DNA of 64,000 nucleotides from Rickettsia tamurae (lineage in GTDB: Bacteria > Pseudomonadota > Alphaproteobacteria > Rickettsiales > Rickettsiaceae): the NCBI RefSeq assembly GCF_000751075.1, contig NZ_CCMG01000014.1, forward strand, positions 123,818 through 187,817. The letters run 5' to 3'. This document shows, piece by piece, positions 42,934-52,961 of this stretch. Position 1 is the first letter of the stretch; each line of letters opens with the position of its first letter. The translations under genes and the position numbers were made by a program. Under the pieces are notes generated by a model. The model did not search any database. It was not told where the DNA came from and saw only the letters and a list, made by a program, of their open reading frames with translations.

Positions 42934-45096
42934 TTAATTAATTTTTAATTTCAAAGCATTTGCAAAAAATGTATAAATATTGATAAAATAATTAGCACTG
43001 TCTTTTAAGTCACTACCGCTACCGTGTCCGCTATCACTACTTTCTAGGAAATAAGTTGTAGTGTTTGGATTTTGCTCAAGTACATACTCAAAAATGCGTG
43101 CATGCCATGGATGTACACGTTGATCAAGTACTGAACCGGTAATTAAAATAATAGGATATTTTTGAGTTAAAGATAAATTTTCTAAAGGTGCATATTTTTT
43201 AATATGTACTAAATCATTTGGATTTTCCGGATCGCCATATTCAGTTACCCATGAATGTCCTGCTCCGAATTCTTTATAGCGTATCATATCAAGTATCGGT
43301 ACTTCGCATGCTATAGCTCCAAATAAATCGGGACGCTGTGTCATTGCAACACTTACTAGCAATCCGCCGTTACTTCCTCCTTTGATTCCTAAATACTCAG
43401 GGCTAGTAATGTTTTGCTTTATTAAATCCTCTGCTACTGCAATAAAATCATTAAAGCCGGTTTGACGCTTTATCCCTTGAGCTGCTTTATGCCACTCAGG
43501 ACCAAACTCTCCGCCGCCTCTGATATTAGCAAGAACACTAACCCCGCCATGTTTAACCCATACTTCATTTTCCATGCGAGAGAAATATGGGGAGTTGATT
43601 ACTTGAAAACCACCATATGCTTTAAGTAATGTTGGATTCTTACCATCAAATTTTGTCCCTTTTTTATAGACAATAAAATATGGTATTTTAAATCCATCCG
43701 AGCTTGTTGCTTCCTTTTGATCTACAACATAATTTTTGCTATCAAACGGATATAAAGGCTTTCTAATAACTTTTAATTCATGAGTTTTATCCCATAAATA
43801 GATAGTTGGAGGAACTATAGAATTTTCTATAGTAATTAATGCATCTTCCTCATCATCATCAGAAGACATACCAAAAATTGCATTTTCATAAGGCAGCTTT
43901 AAGTTTATCGGTTTTGTCCATTCATTATTTTCTAATGTAAATGTTACTACTTTTGAAATAACATTCTCATAGCTAGTTAAAAATACTGTATCTTTAGTCA
44001 TTCCTACAAAATAAAATACTTCCCTCTCTGTTGGGGTAAATAATATTTTTAAGCTAGCTTTATCGCTATCTTCTTTTAGAAGATCAGTGTAGTGTATGGC
44101 AACAAGTGAACCTGCTTTTATATTACCACCTTTAAATTGCCAATCGGAACGCAGCAGCCAAAATACATATTCTTTAAAAGAACCTTGAGGTGTTGCGTCT
44201 GATGGCATATTTATTTTTTGTAATTTTAAGCTCTCATCTTTAGTATTTAAAATATAATTATCGTAATTATAAAAATCCTTATCTGCAGATATAAATATTA
44301 AAGATGAAGAAATATTATCGGATAAAAGCTTACCGGCTGATACACGTATATAATTCTTTGGTATTTCAAATAGTTTTTTGGCTTTCTCTATAGGTTCTCC
44401 TCGCTTCCATATGTAGAGCGAGCTAGGATATAAAGAGTCAGTAACTTCCTCTTTATGCAAAACTGGATTAAATATAATAGTATCTTGGTCGACCCAAGTA
44501 GGATAAGTAAATTTACCTTCTAGTAATTTTCCGCTACTTGTTTTTGGCTCAAAACCATTTTTTACAAAATCTTTTTTCTCTAAATCCCATTCTGCAAAAA
44601 AGGTTTCATCTTTACCGCCAAATGACATGGTAATTAAGAAACGATTAGGGTTTTGAAAACAATCACTCCCACCTCGATACATTACTTTTTTACCGAATTT
44701 TTTGGATAATTTATCAAAATCGATTAGAACTTCCCAATTTGGTTTATCTTTAGAGTAGTTTTTAACTAACGTCCTACGCCATAATCCTTGCGGATTTTTA
44801 TCATCCATCCAAAAATTATATACATACCCTTTACGGATAATACCATATAGAGTTTTTCTTTGATCATAAAATATAGATTCTATTTCTTTCTTAACTACCT
44901 TATAAGCAGGCATAGATTGGAAAGCATTTTCTGTTTTATCAGTACGCTCTTTTGCCCATTTTAGAGCTTCAGCTCCTTCAGCTTCTTCTAGAAATTTAGC
45001 GTCTTTTGGGTTATATATTTGTTCATTATTATTTCCCATAGCTTGAACACAAAAAGTTAATAAAACAATTATAAAATAGTGGGTAATTTTTTTCAT
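42934..45096 (-). CDS. Prolyl oligopeptidase family serine peptidase, exported
   Basis: 720 residues from the ATG at 45096 (MKKITHYFIIVLLTFCVQAMG), which gives a clean signal peptide; the open frame continues 24 codons upstream without sense. A seven-bladed propeller domain is followed by the S9 hydrolase domain: nucleophile in GIKGGSNGGLLVSVAMTQRP, a likely catalytic Asp in LITGSVLDQRVHPWHA, and His in SSDSGHGSGS. S9A enzymes cut short peptides after Pro or basic residues. With the signal peptide it should act in the periplasm or be secreted. Full length and intact. Confidence 0.9.
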   Translation of the reverse strand: MKKITHYFIIVLLTFCVQAMGNNNEQIYNPKDAKFLEEAEGAEALKWAKERTDKTENAFQSMPAYKVVKKEIESIFYDQRKTLYGIIRKGYVYNFWMDDKNPQGLWRRTLVKNYSKDKPNWEVLIDFDKLSKKFGKKVMYRGGSDCFQNPNRFLITMSFGGKDETFFAEWDLEKKDFVKNGFEPKTSSGKLLEGKFTYPTWVDQDTIIFNPVLHKEEVTDSLYPSSLYIWKRGEPIEKAKKLFEIPKNYIRVSAGKLLSDNISSSLIFISADKDFYNYDNYILNTKDESLKLQKINMPSDATPQGSFKEYVFWLLRSDWQFKGGNIKAGSLVAIHYTDLLKEDSDKASLKILFTPTEREVFYFVGMTKDTVFLTSYENVISKVVTFTLENNEWTKPINLKLPYENAIFGMSSDDDEEDALITIENSIVPPTIYLWDKTHELKVIRKPLYPFDSKNYVVDQKEATSSDGFKIPYFIVYKKGTKFDGKNPTLLKAYGGFQVINSPYFSRMENEVWVKHGGVSVLANIRGGGEFGPEWHKAAQGIKRQTGFNDFIAVAEDLIKQNITSPEYLGIKGGSNGGLLVSVAMTQRPDLFGAIACEVPILDMIRYKEFGAGHSWVTEYGDPENPNDLVHIKKYAPLENLSLTQKYPIILITGSVLDQRVHPWHARIFEYVLEQNPNTTTYFLESSDSGHGSGSDLKDSANYFINIYTFFANALKLKIN

Positions 45097-45195
45097 TATT
45101 TTAATAATATCTCTTAAATTAAAAGTTTTATTTAAAGTTTTCTTTGAATTAGAATAGTGTTTTATCATACACCTTGAATAAAATCAAAGAAAATG

Positions 45196-45361
45196 CTAGG
45201 TTTTGTGGACATTTCTAATTGATTTGCTATTTTGAGGTATTTTTTAGCGAAAATTAATAAGATTTTTGTAGGAATAGTATTCATATTTTAAAAAAATCTT
45301 ATAATTTGCAGCAAAAAATAACCAAAATTAAATCTTTTTAAAAATGTCCACAAAACCTAAG
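45196..45361. repeat. Nested palindromic repeat, mosaic type (upstream of hemW)
   Basis: Outer arms AGGTTTTGTGGACATTTCTA and AAATGTCCACAAAACCT are inverted copies. The centre (45244-45318) carries TAGCGAAAATTAATAAGATT and ATCTTATAATTTGCAGC, the inverse of the centre of the element at 14612. The right arm overlaps the first possible ATG of hemW. Confidence 0.75.
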
Positions 45362-45394
45362 CTAGCACTAGCAAAAATACAAAATATGAGAGTT

Positions 45395-46546
45395 ATGGCT
45401 AATGATTTAAGTATTTATATTCATTGGCCGTTTTGTTTGTCAAAATGTCCATATTGTGATTTTAATTCTCATGTGGCAGGCAATATAGATCATAATCAGT
45501 GGCTTAAATCCTATGAAACAGAAATTGAGTATTTTAAGGCTATTATTCAAAATAAATATATAAAATCTATTTTTTTTGGTGGTGGTACTCCCTCTTTAAT
45601 GAATCCTGTAATAGTTGAAGGGATAATAAATAAAATCAGTAATCTAGCAATTATTGATAATCAAACCGAGATAACTCTAGAAACTAATCCCACATCCTTT
45701 GAAACTGAAAAATTTAAAGCATTCAAATCCGCTGGAATTAATCGTGTTTCAATTGGAGTGCAATCCTTAAAAGAAGACGATTTAAAAAAATTAGGTAGAA
45801 CTCATGATGCTTTGCAAGCAATCAAAACAATTGAGGCGGCAAATACGATTTTTCCACGAGTATCATTTGATTTAATATATGCACGTAGCGGTCAGAAATT
45901 AAAAGACTGGCAAGAAGAATTAAAGCAAGCTATGCAGCTCGCAAACGGCCATATTTCTCTTTATCAATTGACTATCGAAAAAGGTACGCCTTTTTATAAA
46001 TTATTTAAGGAGGGTAATCTGATTTTGCCGCATTCGGATGAAGCGGCTGAGATGTATGAGTGGACAAACCATTATCTAGAATCTAAAAAATATTTTAGAT
46101 ATGAGATATCTAATTATGCTCAAGTAGAGCATGAATGTTTGCATAACTTAGCTTACTGGAATTATAATAATTATTTAGGTATAGGTCCCGGAGCTCATAG
46201 TAGAATAATTGATGCTTCAAGTTCAGTATCGGCAATTATGATGTGGCATAAACCTGAAAAATGGTTAGATTCGGTTAACACAAAAAATGTCGGTATTCAA
46301 ACTAATACTAAGTTAACACATCAAGAGATTATTGAAGAAATGCTAATGATGGGGTTACGTCTTAGCAAGGGTATAAATATTTCTACATTAGAGCAGAAAT
46401 TGAACACGAAATTAGAGAATATTTTGGAAATGAATAATCTTAAGCATTATCAAAGTCAAGACTTAATTAAGTTAGATAAAAATATCTATCTTACCGATAA
46501 AGGTTTGATGCTGCATAGTTACATAGTACCTAGATTGATTATATGA
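45395..46546 (+). CDS. hemW: HemW-like radical SAM heme chaperone
   Basis: I choose the ATG at 45395 (MANDLSIYIHWPFCLSKCPY), giving 383 residues; the frame opens at 45344, but those first codons are the arm of a palindromic repeat. The radical SAM cluster motif CLSKCPYCDFN has C-x3-C-x2-C. FFGGGTPSLM and ETNPTSFE follow, then SFDLIYARSGQ. HemW is a heme chaperone and often mis-annotated as coproporphyrinogen oxidase HemN; the short N-terminus and lack of HemN extensions favour HemW. Its stop overlaps the ATG of the broken ankyrin gene by four bases. Confidence 0.9.
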   Translation: MANDLSIYIHWPFCLSKCPYCDFNSHVAGNIDHNQWLKSYETEIEYFKAIIQNKYIKSIFFGGGTPSLMNPVIVEGIINKISNLAIIDNQTEITLETNPTSFETEKFKAFKSAGINRVSIGVQSLKEDDLKKLGRTHDALQAIKTIEAANTIFPRVSFDLIYARSGQKLKDWQEELKQAMQLANGHISLYQLTIEKGTPFYKLFKEGNLILPHSDEAAEMYEWTNHYLESKKYFRYEISNYAQVEHECLHNLAYWNYNNYLGIGPGAHSRIIDASSSVSAIMMWHKPEKWLDSVNTKNVGIQTNTKLTHQEIIEEMLMMGLRLSKGINISTLEQKLNTKLENILEMNNLKHYQSQDLIKLDKNIYLTDKGLMLHSYIVPRLII

Positions 46547-47266
46547 AAATTATTCAAGTAATTTTAAAGTTTATAATTATTTTTATTATTCCTTCTATTC
46601 ATGCGATGGAATGTAAACTTGAGTTTAAGACCGAAAAAGTATATGTGAATGGTGTTGAATATGATCAAAAAGTCGGAAATCCAATTACACCTATAGCGGA
46701 TGCTATTAAGACAGATAATATTGATGAAGTAAAAAAATATTAGACGAGGGATATGGAGTAAATCAACCATGTTTGGGCTGGACTCCTCTAGATTATGCTA
46801 TATCGAATAATAATATAAAAATTGCCGAATTTTTAATTAATCAGGGAATGAGTCCTAATTTAAGGTATGAAGTCGGTATTACCGGAATGATGCTAGCCGC
46901 AGAAAGAAATAATCCTGATTTAATAAAACTTTTGCTTAAGTTAGGTGTTAATCCTAATGTTCAAAATTCTAAAACCGGAATGACTTTATGTATGCAGCAT
47001 CATATCTTAATGTTGAACCTGTCCGTATTTTATTAGAATATGAAGCAGATCAAAAAATTAAAGATTTTAAAGGAAAAAGAGCTTTAGATTGGATAGCAGT
47101 GGATGCTAATAGAAAATTACATGCTTCTGACGCAGAATATTATACTGCTTTATTTTTCGCTCCGTTTAAAACTAAACAGAAAATTATAAAAGAAAGAAAT
47201 AGCATTAAGACAAGAAATAAAGAAGAGGAAAAAGAAATAAAAAAGCTTCTCAATTCTCACCGTTAA
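46543..47266 (+). pseudogene. Exported ankyrin-repeat protein, frameshifted twice
   Basis: Three frames form one protein of about 240 residues. The first has a signal peptide (MKIIQVILKFIIIFIIPSIH). It shifts within a run of seven A near 46735 and continues in ankyrin repeats: LGWTPLDYAISNNNIKIAEF and TGMMLAAERNNPDLIKLLLK. It shifts again near 46990 into SYLNVEPVRILLEYEADQKI, then ends in a Lys/Glu-rich tail. Ankyrin proteins with secretion signals are common host-interaction candidates in Rickettsia. The ATG overlaps the hemW stop (ATGA), so it was translated with hemW. Confidence 0.85.
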
Positions 47267-47335
47267 ATTTTTGGTAGTGTTTCTATTTATATTTTGCAAG
47301 TTAGGATAAAAACCTATCTTAATGTTCTGCCTCTG

Positions 47336-47656
47336 TCATTGCAAAAAAAATTGTATAGCAATTGACGAAGCAAGGAAGAGAAAAAATTCTGTAAATCAGA
47401 ATTTTTTTATTATTTTTTGGGGAAGTGCCACGCAATCTACGACTGCAGCGTTGTTGCATGTATCAGAAAAAGCATTCGATATCATACCGTGGCTTGATCA
47501 CCATATCCATAAAAACAACTTTTTATACTAATAATTTTAGTATTTTAAGCTGGATACTGCGATCAAGTCACGGTATGACAGCTGAAAAAATCGAACCATG
47601 CAACAAGACCCTAGCTACTAGACAATTACCACCATTCTACGAATGCTCGCAATGAT
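47336..47656. repeat. Nested hairpin repeats after the ankyrin pseudogene
   Basis: Outer GTCATTGCAAAAAAAATTG ... CTCGCAATGATG element with AATTCTGTAAATCAGAATT. It is interrupted by an inner element from TTGTTGCATGTATC (about 47452) to CCATGCAACAAG (about 47607), holding ATCATACCGTGGCTTGATC. It resembles the nest at 29584. The rest of the 47267-47763 gap has no gene. Confidence 0.72.
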
Positions 47657-47763
47657 GTTTTTATGTGATTTACATAAAACCGTCTTATTGCTTAATACAA
47701 CGATATCACCGGAAGTAATATATATAGTTTTGAATAGATTCTTGATCTACGATTTCTCTAATT

Positions 47764-48492
47764 TTATTTAAAAAACCCTGCTGCTCTTTGTGTTTCAGGA
47801 ATAGCATCCATTTTTATTCTGCTGTAATAACCGGTAGCATGTTCTACTAATAAAGGGAGATTCTTGCTCACTATTTTACATGAAAAAGAATCTGCACTTG
47901 TTATTGTAAATTCATTACTACACCCTATTAAGATATCTTGGTAGCTCAATTGATTTAATATATCTTTAAGGCTAATATATACACTATAGGTAGATTCTCA
48001 TGTCCTTTATGTACAATCCCAAAAATTAAATAGTCAACTATAGGAGATAAGTTATCACTCTTTTCTTTCATTGGACGGTATGCAGCATCTACATGCCAAT
48101 CTAAATCATTATACGGTGATTGAGAGCTACGTTCATTATGAGAATTACGTTTTGGTGCTACTGCTCTAATAATATTCTTATCTTTATATAATACAGGAAA
48201 ATTACCAATTATCCCTATTCTCCATACATATGACAAATTAATTCTTCTATTCCCGTAATCCATACCTCACCGTCATAAGGGGTCATTATATTATAGTTTT
48301 TTTTATATTTTTTATATGTATAATTTCTGCATTATTATTTACTGCATCTTTAATTTCTTTTGTATAATTTACATATTTTGTTTCTAAAAAATTTTTAAAA
48401 AATACAGTAGATTTATATGGATTTTTAGTAAAATTATTTAAAACCTCATCGCTATTAATATTAAAATTTTTTAGATAAATTTCCTTTCTCAT
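47764..48492 (-). pseudogene. Broken Fe(II)/2-oxoglutarate oxygenase-like gene
   Basis: Three pieces, read 48492 to 47764, are out of frame with each other. They are MRKEIYLKNFNINSDEVLNN (first), a middle with NDLDWHVDAAYRPMKEKSD, and an end with YQDILIGCSNEFTITSADSF and GYYSRIKMDAIPETQ. WHVDAAY carries the H-x-D iron-ligand pattern of the clavaminate-synthase/TfdA-like oxygenases, and the closing segment could hold the distal His and Arg. Frameshifts lie near 48285, 48240 and 47960. It starts 9 bases after the methyltransferase-like relic, so the two formed an operon. Family assignment is moderate. Confidence 0.6.
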
Positions 48493-48501
48493 AATTTATC
48501 T

Positions 48502-49245
48502 TTAAATCTTTTTTATAACTGAGTTCCAATTTTTAGAAGCATTAATAATACCAAAAGGATCTACATATTTTGTATCTACTAAATATAAATTTTTTTTCTT
48601 TCAACCAGCTAGTTAATCTAACGATTTTATTGTTTAAATTTTCTAATTTTGCTATACAAGTTTTTTCATCTAAAGTTTTCCTCCAAACATCATAGCACGC
48701 ATTATTATAATCAATATTAGTATCTTCAATGATGAAATAATCTCCTTCTTCAAATATATTATTATGAAAATATTCTAAAATACCTATCATATTAATATGA
48801 GCATCTTCTATTAAAAGTATAGAATGTACTATTTCAGATATTTTCTCTTTTGGAAATATTGCCTCTACTTTATTAGAATCACCTTGTAAAAACTCTATTC
48901 TATTATCTCCTTTTACGGCTTGATCAATATTTTCAAAATCGATATCTATACTAATAACTTTACCGTCTTTTAACGATAAACTTTGTATATCCGCCAACCA
49001 AAGGGCAGAAGCTCCTTTAAAACTTCCAAATTCAATTATGGTTTTAGGTTTTAATTCTTGAATTGAACCTTGAGTAGTAACAGTCTGAAAAGGACTTTTT
49101 TGTAATGGTATATTTTTCCAATTAATATCACAGCTATTTTCAGCAATAGAATGCCAAAACGATTCAGGTATATCACTTATTGAAGTTCTATTATTTATAG
49201 ATACAAACCTTTTTGATTGTCTGTATTATTTAGGAAATTTAACAT
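48502..49245 (-). pseudogene. Broken CmcI-type (cephalosporin hydroxylase / O-methyltransferase family) gene
   Basis: Read from the ATG at 49245, a frameshift occurs within the first 15 codons. A long frame then encodes ISDIPESFWHSIAENSCDIN, then LKPKTIIEFGSFKGASALWL, the SAM-binding loop with IEFGSFKGASA, then VISIDIDF and LLIEDAHIN. A second shift in an A-run near 48595 leads into DTKYVDPFGIINASKNWN and the stop at 48502. The pattern fits the CmcI family of SAM-dependent enzymes found in antibiotic and sugar tailoring clusters. It lies just upstream of the oxygenase-like relic. Not functional as read. Confidence 0.7.
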
Positions 49246-49387
49246 ATATCCTCAACCTTAAGTTAATATAGTTATTGTAATACACATTTTAGATTCTAAA
49301 GTCAATAGCATTTTTAAATTAAAAGTTGAAAATAAGAAAAGAAATTTTGATAACTATACTTTAAGTAAATGAATAGGAGGTAGCATT

Positions 49388-49525
49388 AGAGTTCTAACTT
49401 GCTTCTAAGGGTAATTTGTGTGTCGATCCGGTACTCGAATCCTCACGTACTAAGTGTACGCTGCGGTTCTGCGTTTCGTGTCTCCTACAAATTCCTCCTT
49501 ATTAGCTACGTTATGCAAGAACTCT
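49388..49525. repeat. Palindromic element, distinct type, AGAGTTCT ends
   Basis: Inverted ends AGAGTTCTAACTTGC and GCAAGAACTCT, inner CACGTACTAAGTGTACGCTG and CTACAAATTCCTCC against AAGGGTAATTTGTG. It has the architecture of the family A element but a different sequence, and only one copy is seen in this window. AGGAGG just before it (49377) is not followed by a gene. Confidence 0.65.
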
Positions 49526-49542
49526 ATTGTTGTGTGGATATC

Positions 49543-49664
49543 GATGTCATTCCCGCGAAAGCGGGAATCCAGTCATTAAAAAATATAAACATACTAAATT
49601 TAAAAAATCAAAAGCTCAAATAACTTCGCTTTTTCCTGGATTCCTGCTTTCGCAGGAATGACAT
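49543..49664. repeat. Hairpin repeat upstream of the gltP stop
   Basis: GATGTCATTCCCGCGAAAGC and the inverted GCTTTCGCAGGAATGACAT at the ends, with AGTCATTAAAAAATATAAAC between. It is a clean copy of the GTCATTCCCGC type. Confidence 0.78.
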
Positions 49665-49689
49665 AATTAGCTAGAAATGTCGATGAGCA

Positions 49690-50889
49690 TTAAGATAAAT
49701 ATACTTCCTTATCTAAAGTATCTTCGCTGTTATCTATAATCATAGTAATTGTTGCATCACCGGTAATATTGATAGTAGTACGTAGCATATCAAGTATTCG
49801 GTCAATACCGGCAATAATTGCTACTCCCTCTATAGGTAAGTGAACCGAAGAAAGAACCATAGGAAGCATTATCAAAGAGGCACCGGGAATACCGGCACCG
49901 CCGATAGATCCAAGTGTTGAGGTGAGAATAATTACTAAATAGTCGTAAGGAGCAAGCGTTACTCCCATCATCTGAGCAAAAAATATGGTGGTAAGAGATA
50001 AATTTATAGCAAAGCCGTCCATATTAATTGACGCACCTATCGGAAGTACGAACGAAGTACTAGACTCTGAAATGCCAAGCTTTTCACGACAAACTTGCAT
50101 AGTAGTTGCAAGAGTCGCCTTGCTACTTGAAGTAGAAAAAGCAAGTATCTGATACTCAAAACTTTTCTTATAAAAAGGTATAGGGGAAACACGGCAGAAT
50201 ACATATATAAATAAGCCAAAAACTAAATATTGGAATGTCATTGCCACAACTACCGCTACAACAAGTTTCGATAAACTAATCATTACCTCAACTCCCTGCA
50301 TGCCTACAATCCAGCCTGTTAAAGCAAAAGCACCGTAAGGGGATAATTGAATAACAAACGATATTATTTTTAATATTAATTTTGACATTACATGAATTAA
50401 ATCAGTAACAGGTTCACCGATAGATTTCATTTTGTTTAAGGTAATCCCAACAAAAATAGCAAAAAATACAACTTGCAAGACATCACCGTTTGCAAAAGCC
50501 CCAACAGCATTATCAGGGACGATATTTACAAAAAAATCAATTATATTAAATGAAGTTCTACTTGTCGTTTCTGAAGAGGTAAAATCTATATGTATGCCTA
50601 CTCCCGGCTTTAATACTAAGGCAACAGTAAGTCCAAAAACCGTGGCAAAAAAAGTAGTACCTAAAAAAGCGGCTACCGCTTTCATTCCTACTCTACCAAG
50701 GGCAGAAGTATCATTCATACTAGTGATACCGGAAACCAAACTGAAGAAGATTAAAGGGGTAATGATCATTTTTATCAAACGTAAGAAAATGTCACCGATA
50801 GGTTTAATATAATTAACATATTGTGGTAAGTATATACCAAATATAATACCTAAGATTAACCCTAAGGTAACTTTTTGCCATAATTTCAT
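49690..50889 (-). CDS. gltP: Dicarboxylate/amino acid:cation symporter (GltP type)
   Basis: 399 residues of the DAACS family. MKLWQKVTLGLILGIIFGIY opens the first helix. The Ser-rich loop LAFSTSSSKATLATTM (HP1) and the ligand/ion region LPIGASINMDGFAINLSLT are the family landmarks, followed by GGAGIPGASLIMLPMVLSS (HP2). DRILDMLRTTINITGDATIT holds the substrate-binding Asp, Arg and Asn. It imports glutamate, aspartate or dicarboxylates using protons or sodium, useful to an organism that feeds host glutamate into its TCA cycle. Intact. Confidence 0.95.
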   Translation of the reverse strand: MKLWQKVTLGLILGIIFGIYLPQYVNYIKPIGDIFLRLIKMIITPLIFFSLVSGITSMNDTSALGRVGMKAVAAFLGTTFFATVFGLTVALVLKPGVGIHIDFTSSETTSRTSFNIIDFFVNIVPDNAVGAFANGDVLQVVFFAIFVGITLNKMKSIGEPVTDLIHVMSKLILKIISFVIQLSPYGAFALTGWIVGMQGVEVMISLSKLVVAVVVAMTFQYLVFGLFIYVFCRVSPIPFYKKSFEYQILAFSTSSSKATLATTMQVCREKLGISESSTSFVLPIGASINMDGFAINLSLTTIFFAQMMGVTLAPYDYLVIILTSTLGSIGGAGIPGASLIMLPMVLSSVHLPIEGVAIIAGIDRILDMLRTTINITGDATITMIIDNSEDTLDKEVYLS

Positions 50890-50929
50890 AATTTACTTAC
50901 TTAATTTTTAAATTTATTCAACTATAAGT

Positions 50930-51244
50930 TTATTTACTATTTTGATCAATCCATTCTAAGTACTTTTGAAAGCAATAGTCAATATTTATTTTTATTATTT
51001 GCGGTAATTCATAATTATGAATTTCAAGTAGTTTATTTTCAATTTCGTTATAATTAGAAGATTTTGCTTTAATTACAAGTCTATATTCGCTTTCTAAAGT
51101 TACTCTACCATCCCATCTAAAGTAACTTTTAACATCGTCAATTTGAATGCAGGCAGCAAGATTTAATTCTAACAAAACAGATGCTATTTTTTCGGCAATT
51201 TGCAAGTCATTAGTAGTAGTTAAAATTAAACAGCAATCTTGCAT
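50930..51244 (-). CDS. cutA: Divalent cation tolerance protein CutA
   Basis: 104 residues with the CutA1 fold: CLILTTTNDLQIAEKIASVL, LNLAACIQIDDVKSYFRWDG and SEYRLVIKAKSSNYNEIENK, closing YELPQIIKINIDYCFQKYLE. CutA forms very stable trimers; the role in metal tolerance is poorly defined. It starts 2 bases after queD ends, so the two are one transcript. Confidence 0.95.
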   Translation of the reverse strand: MQDCCLILTTTNDLQIAEKIASVLLELNLAACIQIDDVKSYFRWDGRVTLESEYRLVIKAKSSNYNEIENKLLEIHNYELPQIIKINIDYCFQKYLEWIDQNSK

Positions 51245-51246
51245 GC

Positions 51247-51663
51247 CTAAACCTCAACAAAACAATTCAGCGTTTCATATAGTTTGAGGCTCGCTATGAA
51301 GAAGTTTTGACCGACGAAAAGTTTAGGAAAAATTTCATTCTTTAAATGCGTCGCTATATTTTCTGCAGTTGGGTTATTTTGCATATAATATATTTTTTGA
51401 CCGGTACAATTTTCTATTTGCTGTCCCATTTCCTTATCATCTTGATGTAGAATTAAGCTATGATCAAAATTTTCATCAATCCATTTTTTAGCTAAATCCT
51501 TAATTAAACCAAAATCGATTACCATACCAAGTTTATCGGTTTCGTTTGTGGCTATAGTTATCTCAAGAACATAGCGATGACCGTGCAGGAATTGACATTT
51601 ATTTTGATGTCCTATAATTCTATGTCCTGCATCGAACTCAATACGACGAGTACATTTTATCAT
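51247..51663 (-). CDS. queD: 6-carboxytetrahydropterin synthase-type protein QueD
   Basis: 138 residues from the ATG at 51663 ([20 protein letters not shown]); 15 upstream in-frame codons derive from a hairpin repeat and are excluded. Zinc ligands are the His in FDAGHR and the pair in LHGHRY, and the catalytic Cys lies in [27 protein letters not shown] is typical of the family. It makes 6-carboxytetrahydropterin for queuosine, but the other pathway genes are not in the window. Rickettsia may keep the gene for another pterin role. Confidence 0.92.
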   Translation of the reverse strand: MIKCTRRIEFDAGHRIIGHQNKCQFLHGHRYVLEITIATNETDKLGMVIDFGLIKDLAKKWIDENFDHSLILHQDDKEMGQQIENCTGQKIYYMQNNPTAENIATHLKNEIFPKLFVGQNFFIASLKLYETLNCFVEV

Positions 51664-51688
51664 TATTATATACTTCCTTTCCTGATTG

Positions 51689-51717
51689 TCATGCCGTGGC
51701 TTGACCACGGCATGACA
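51689..51717. repeat. Short perfect hairpin GTCATGCCGTGG...CCACGGCATGAC
   Basis: A 12-bp perfect stem with a 5-base loop (CTTGA), lying 6 bases past the sucB stop codon and followed on the minus strand by a short T-containing stretch. It is a minimal form of the repeat and could terminate sucB. Confidence 0.7.
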
Positions 51718-51722
51718 ATTTT

Positions 51723-52928
51723 TTACAAATTTAACAATAACTTCTCAGGATTTTCAATGAGCTGCTTAATTTTTACCAAGAACGATACTCCTTCTTTCCC
51801 GTCAATTATGCGATGATCGTAAGATAAAGCTATGTACATCATCGGACGTATTTCAATTTTACCGTCTATAACTACGGCTCTTTCCTCGGTTTTATGTAAG
51901 CCTAGAATACCTGATTGAGGAGGATTAATAATCGGTGTAGATAATAATGAGCCATATACACCACCGTTAGAAATCGAGAATGTGCCGCCTGACAAATCAG
52001 CCATAGAAAGCTTACCCTCACGAGCTTTTTTAGCCAAAATTCCTATAGCTTTCTCTACTTCGGCAAATCCCATTTTATCGGCATCCCTAACAACCGGTAC
52101 GACAAGTCCTTGCTCTGTTCCGACAGCTACACCTATATCATAGTAATTTTTATATACTAAATCATCGCCGTCTATTTCAGCATTTACCGACGGAATAAGC
52201 TTTAAAGCTTTTATAGTTGCTTTAACAAAAAACGACATAAAGCCAAGTTTCACAGCGTGCTTTTTCTCAAACTCTTCTTTATATTGATTACGCAAGGCAA
52301 TTACTTTTGACATATCGATTTCATTAAAAGTAGTCAAAATAGCTGCCGTATTTTGTGAATCTTTTAAACGCTGTGCAATAGTTTTACGCAAGCGTGACAT
52401 ACGAACACGCTGTACTCTTTCTTCATTAGATTTACTTATTGCAGGAGCAGAAGTAGCCGTAGGCGGAGTGTTTATTGTTTCAAGCACGTCACCTTTGGTA
52501 ATTCTACCGTCTCTACCTGTTCCTTTTATATTATTGGGGTCAAGCTTATTTTCGGTAACTAATTTTTGTACAGAAGGAGCAAGAGTATTATTAGCCACGG
52601 CAGGTTTTTCTACAGGCTTTTCTGAAGTAGGTTGCGTAACTGCTTGAGTTTTAGCAGATTCATTATTAGTACCGGCAGTACTTGCAGCTGCCCCTTCATT
52701 TATTTCACCTATTTCTTCGCCAACTGCTACATTTGCACCGTCAGTTTTCGATATTTTACCTATAGTACCGTTGCAAGGAGCATTAACTTCTAAAGTCACT
52801 TTTTCGGTTTCGATTTCTAACAGTAATTCATCGGTTTTAATCGAATCGCCTTCTTTCTTATACCATTTGGCAATAGTTGCTTCCGTTACGGACTCCCCAA
52901 GTGACGGTACTATAATTTTAACGCTCAT
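51723..52928 (-). CDS. sucB: 2-oxoglutarate dehydrogenase E2 (dihydrolipoyl succinyltransferase)
   Basis: 401 residues. One lipoyl domain ([20 protein letters not shown]; the Lys after ETE is the lipoylated residue) is followed by an Ala/Thr/Pro-rich linker, the E3-binding domain ([34 protein letters not shown]), and the catalytic domain ending in [20 protein letters not shown], with the His-x3-Asp pair. It forms the core of the 2-oxoglutarate dehydrogenase complex with SucA. It lies downstream of sucA, separated by about 200 bp of nested repeats. Intact. Confidence 0.98.
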   Translation of the reverse strand: MSVKIIVPSLGESVTEATIAKWYKKEGDSIKTDELLLEIETEKVTLEVNAPCNGTIGKISKTDGANVAVGEEIGEINEGAAASTAGTNNESAKTQAVTQPTSEKPVEKPAVANNTLAPSVQKLVTENKLDPNNIKGTGRDGRITKGDVLETINTPPTATSAPAISKSNEERVQRVRMSRLRKTIAQRLKDSQNTAAILTTFNEIDMSKVIALRNQYKEEFEKKHAVKLGFMSFFVKATIKALKLIPSVNAEIDGDDLVYKNYYDIGVAVGTEQGLVVPVVRDADKMGFAEVEKAIGILAKKAREGKLSMADLSGGTFSISNGGVYGSLLSTPIINPPQSGILGLHKTEERAVVIDGKIEIRPMMYIALSYDHRIIDGKEGVSFLVKIKQLIENPEKLLLNL

Positions 52929-52961
52929 AATTTATTTTACTCCTAAAAATACGATTCCTAT

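Noticed and set aside
47322..47655. Two plus-strand frames after the ankyrin pseudogene
   Set aside because: Both are translations of the nested hairpin repeats, with no conserved features or ribosome-binding site.
48286..48492. 68-codon minus-strand frame considered as a separate small gene
   Set aside because: Its end runs into the next frame (MTPYDGEVWITG) after a frameshift, so it is better read as the 5' part of the oxygenase-like relic.
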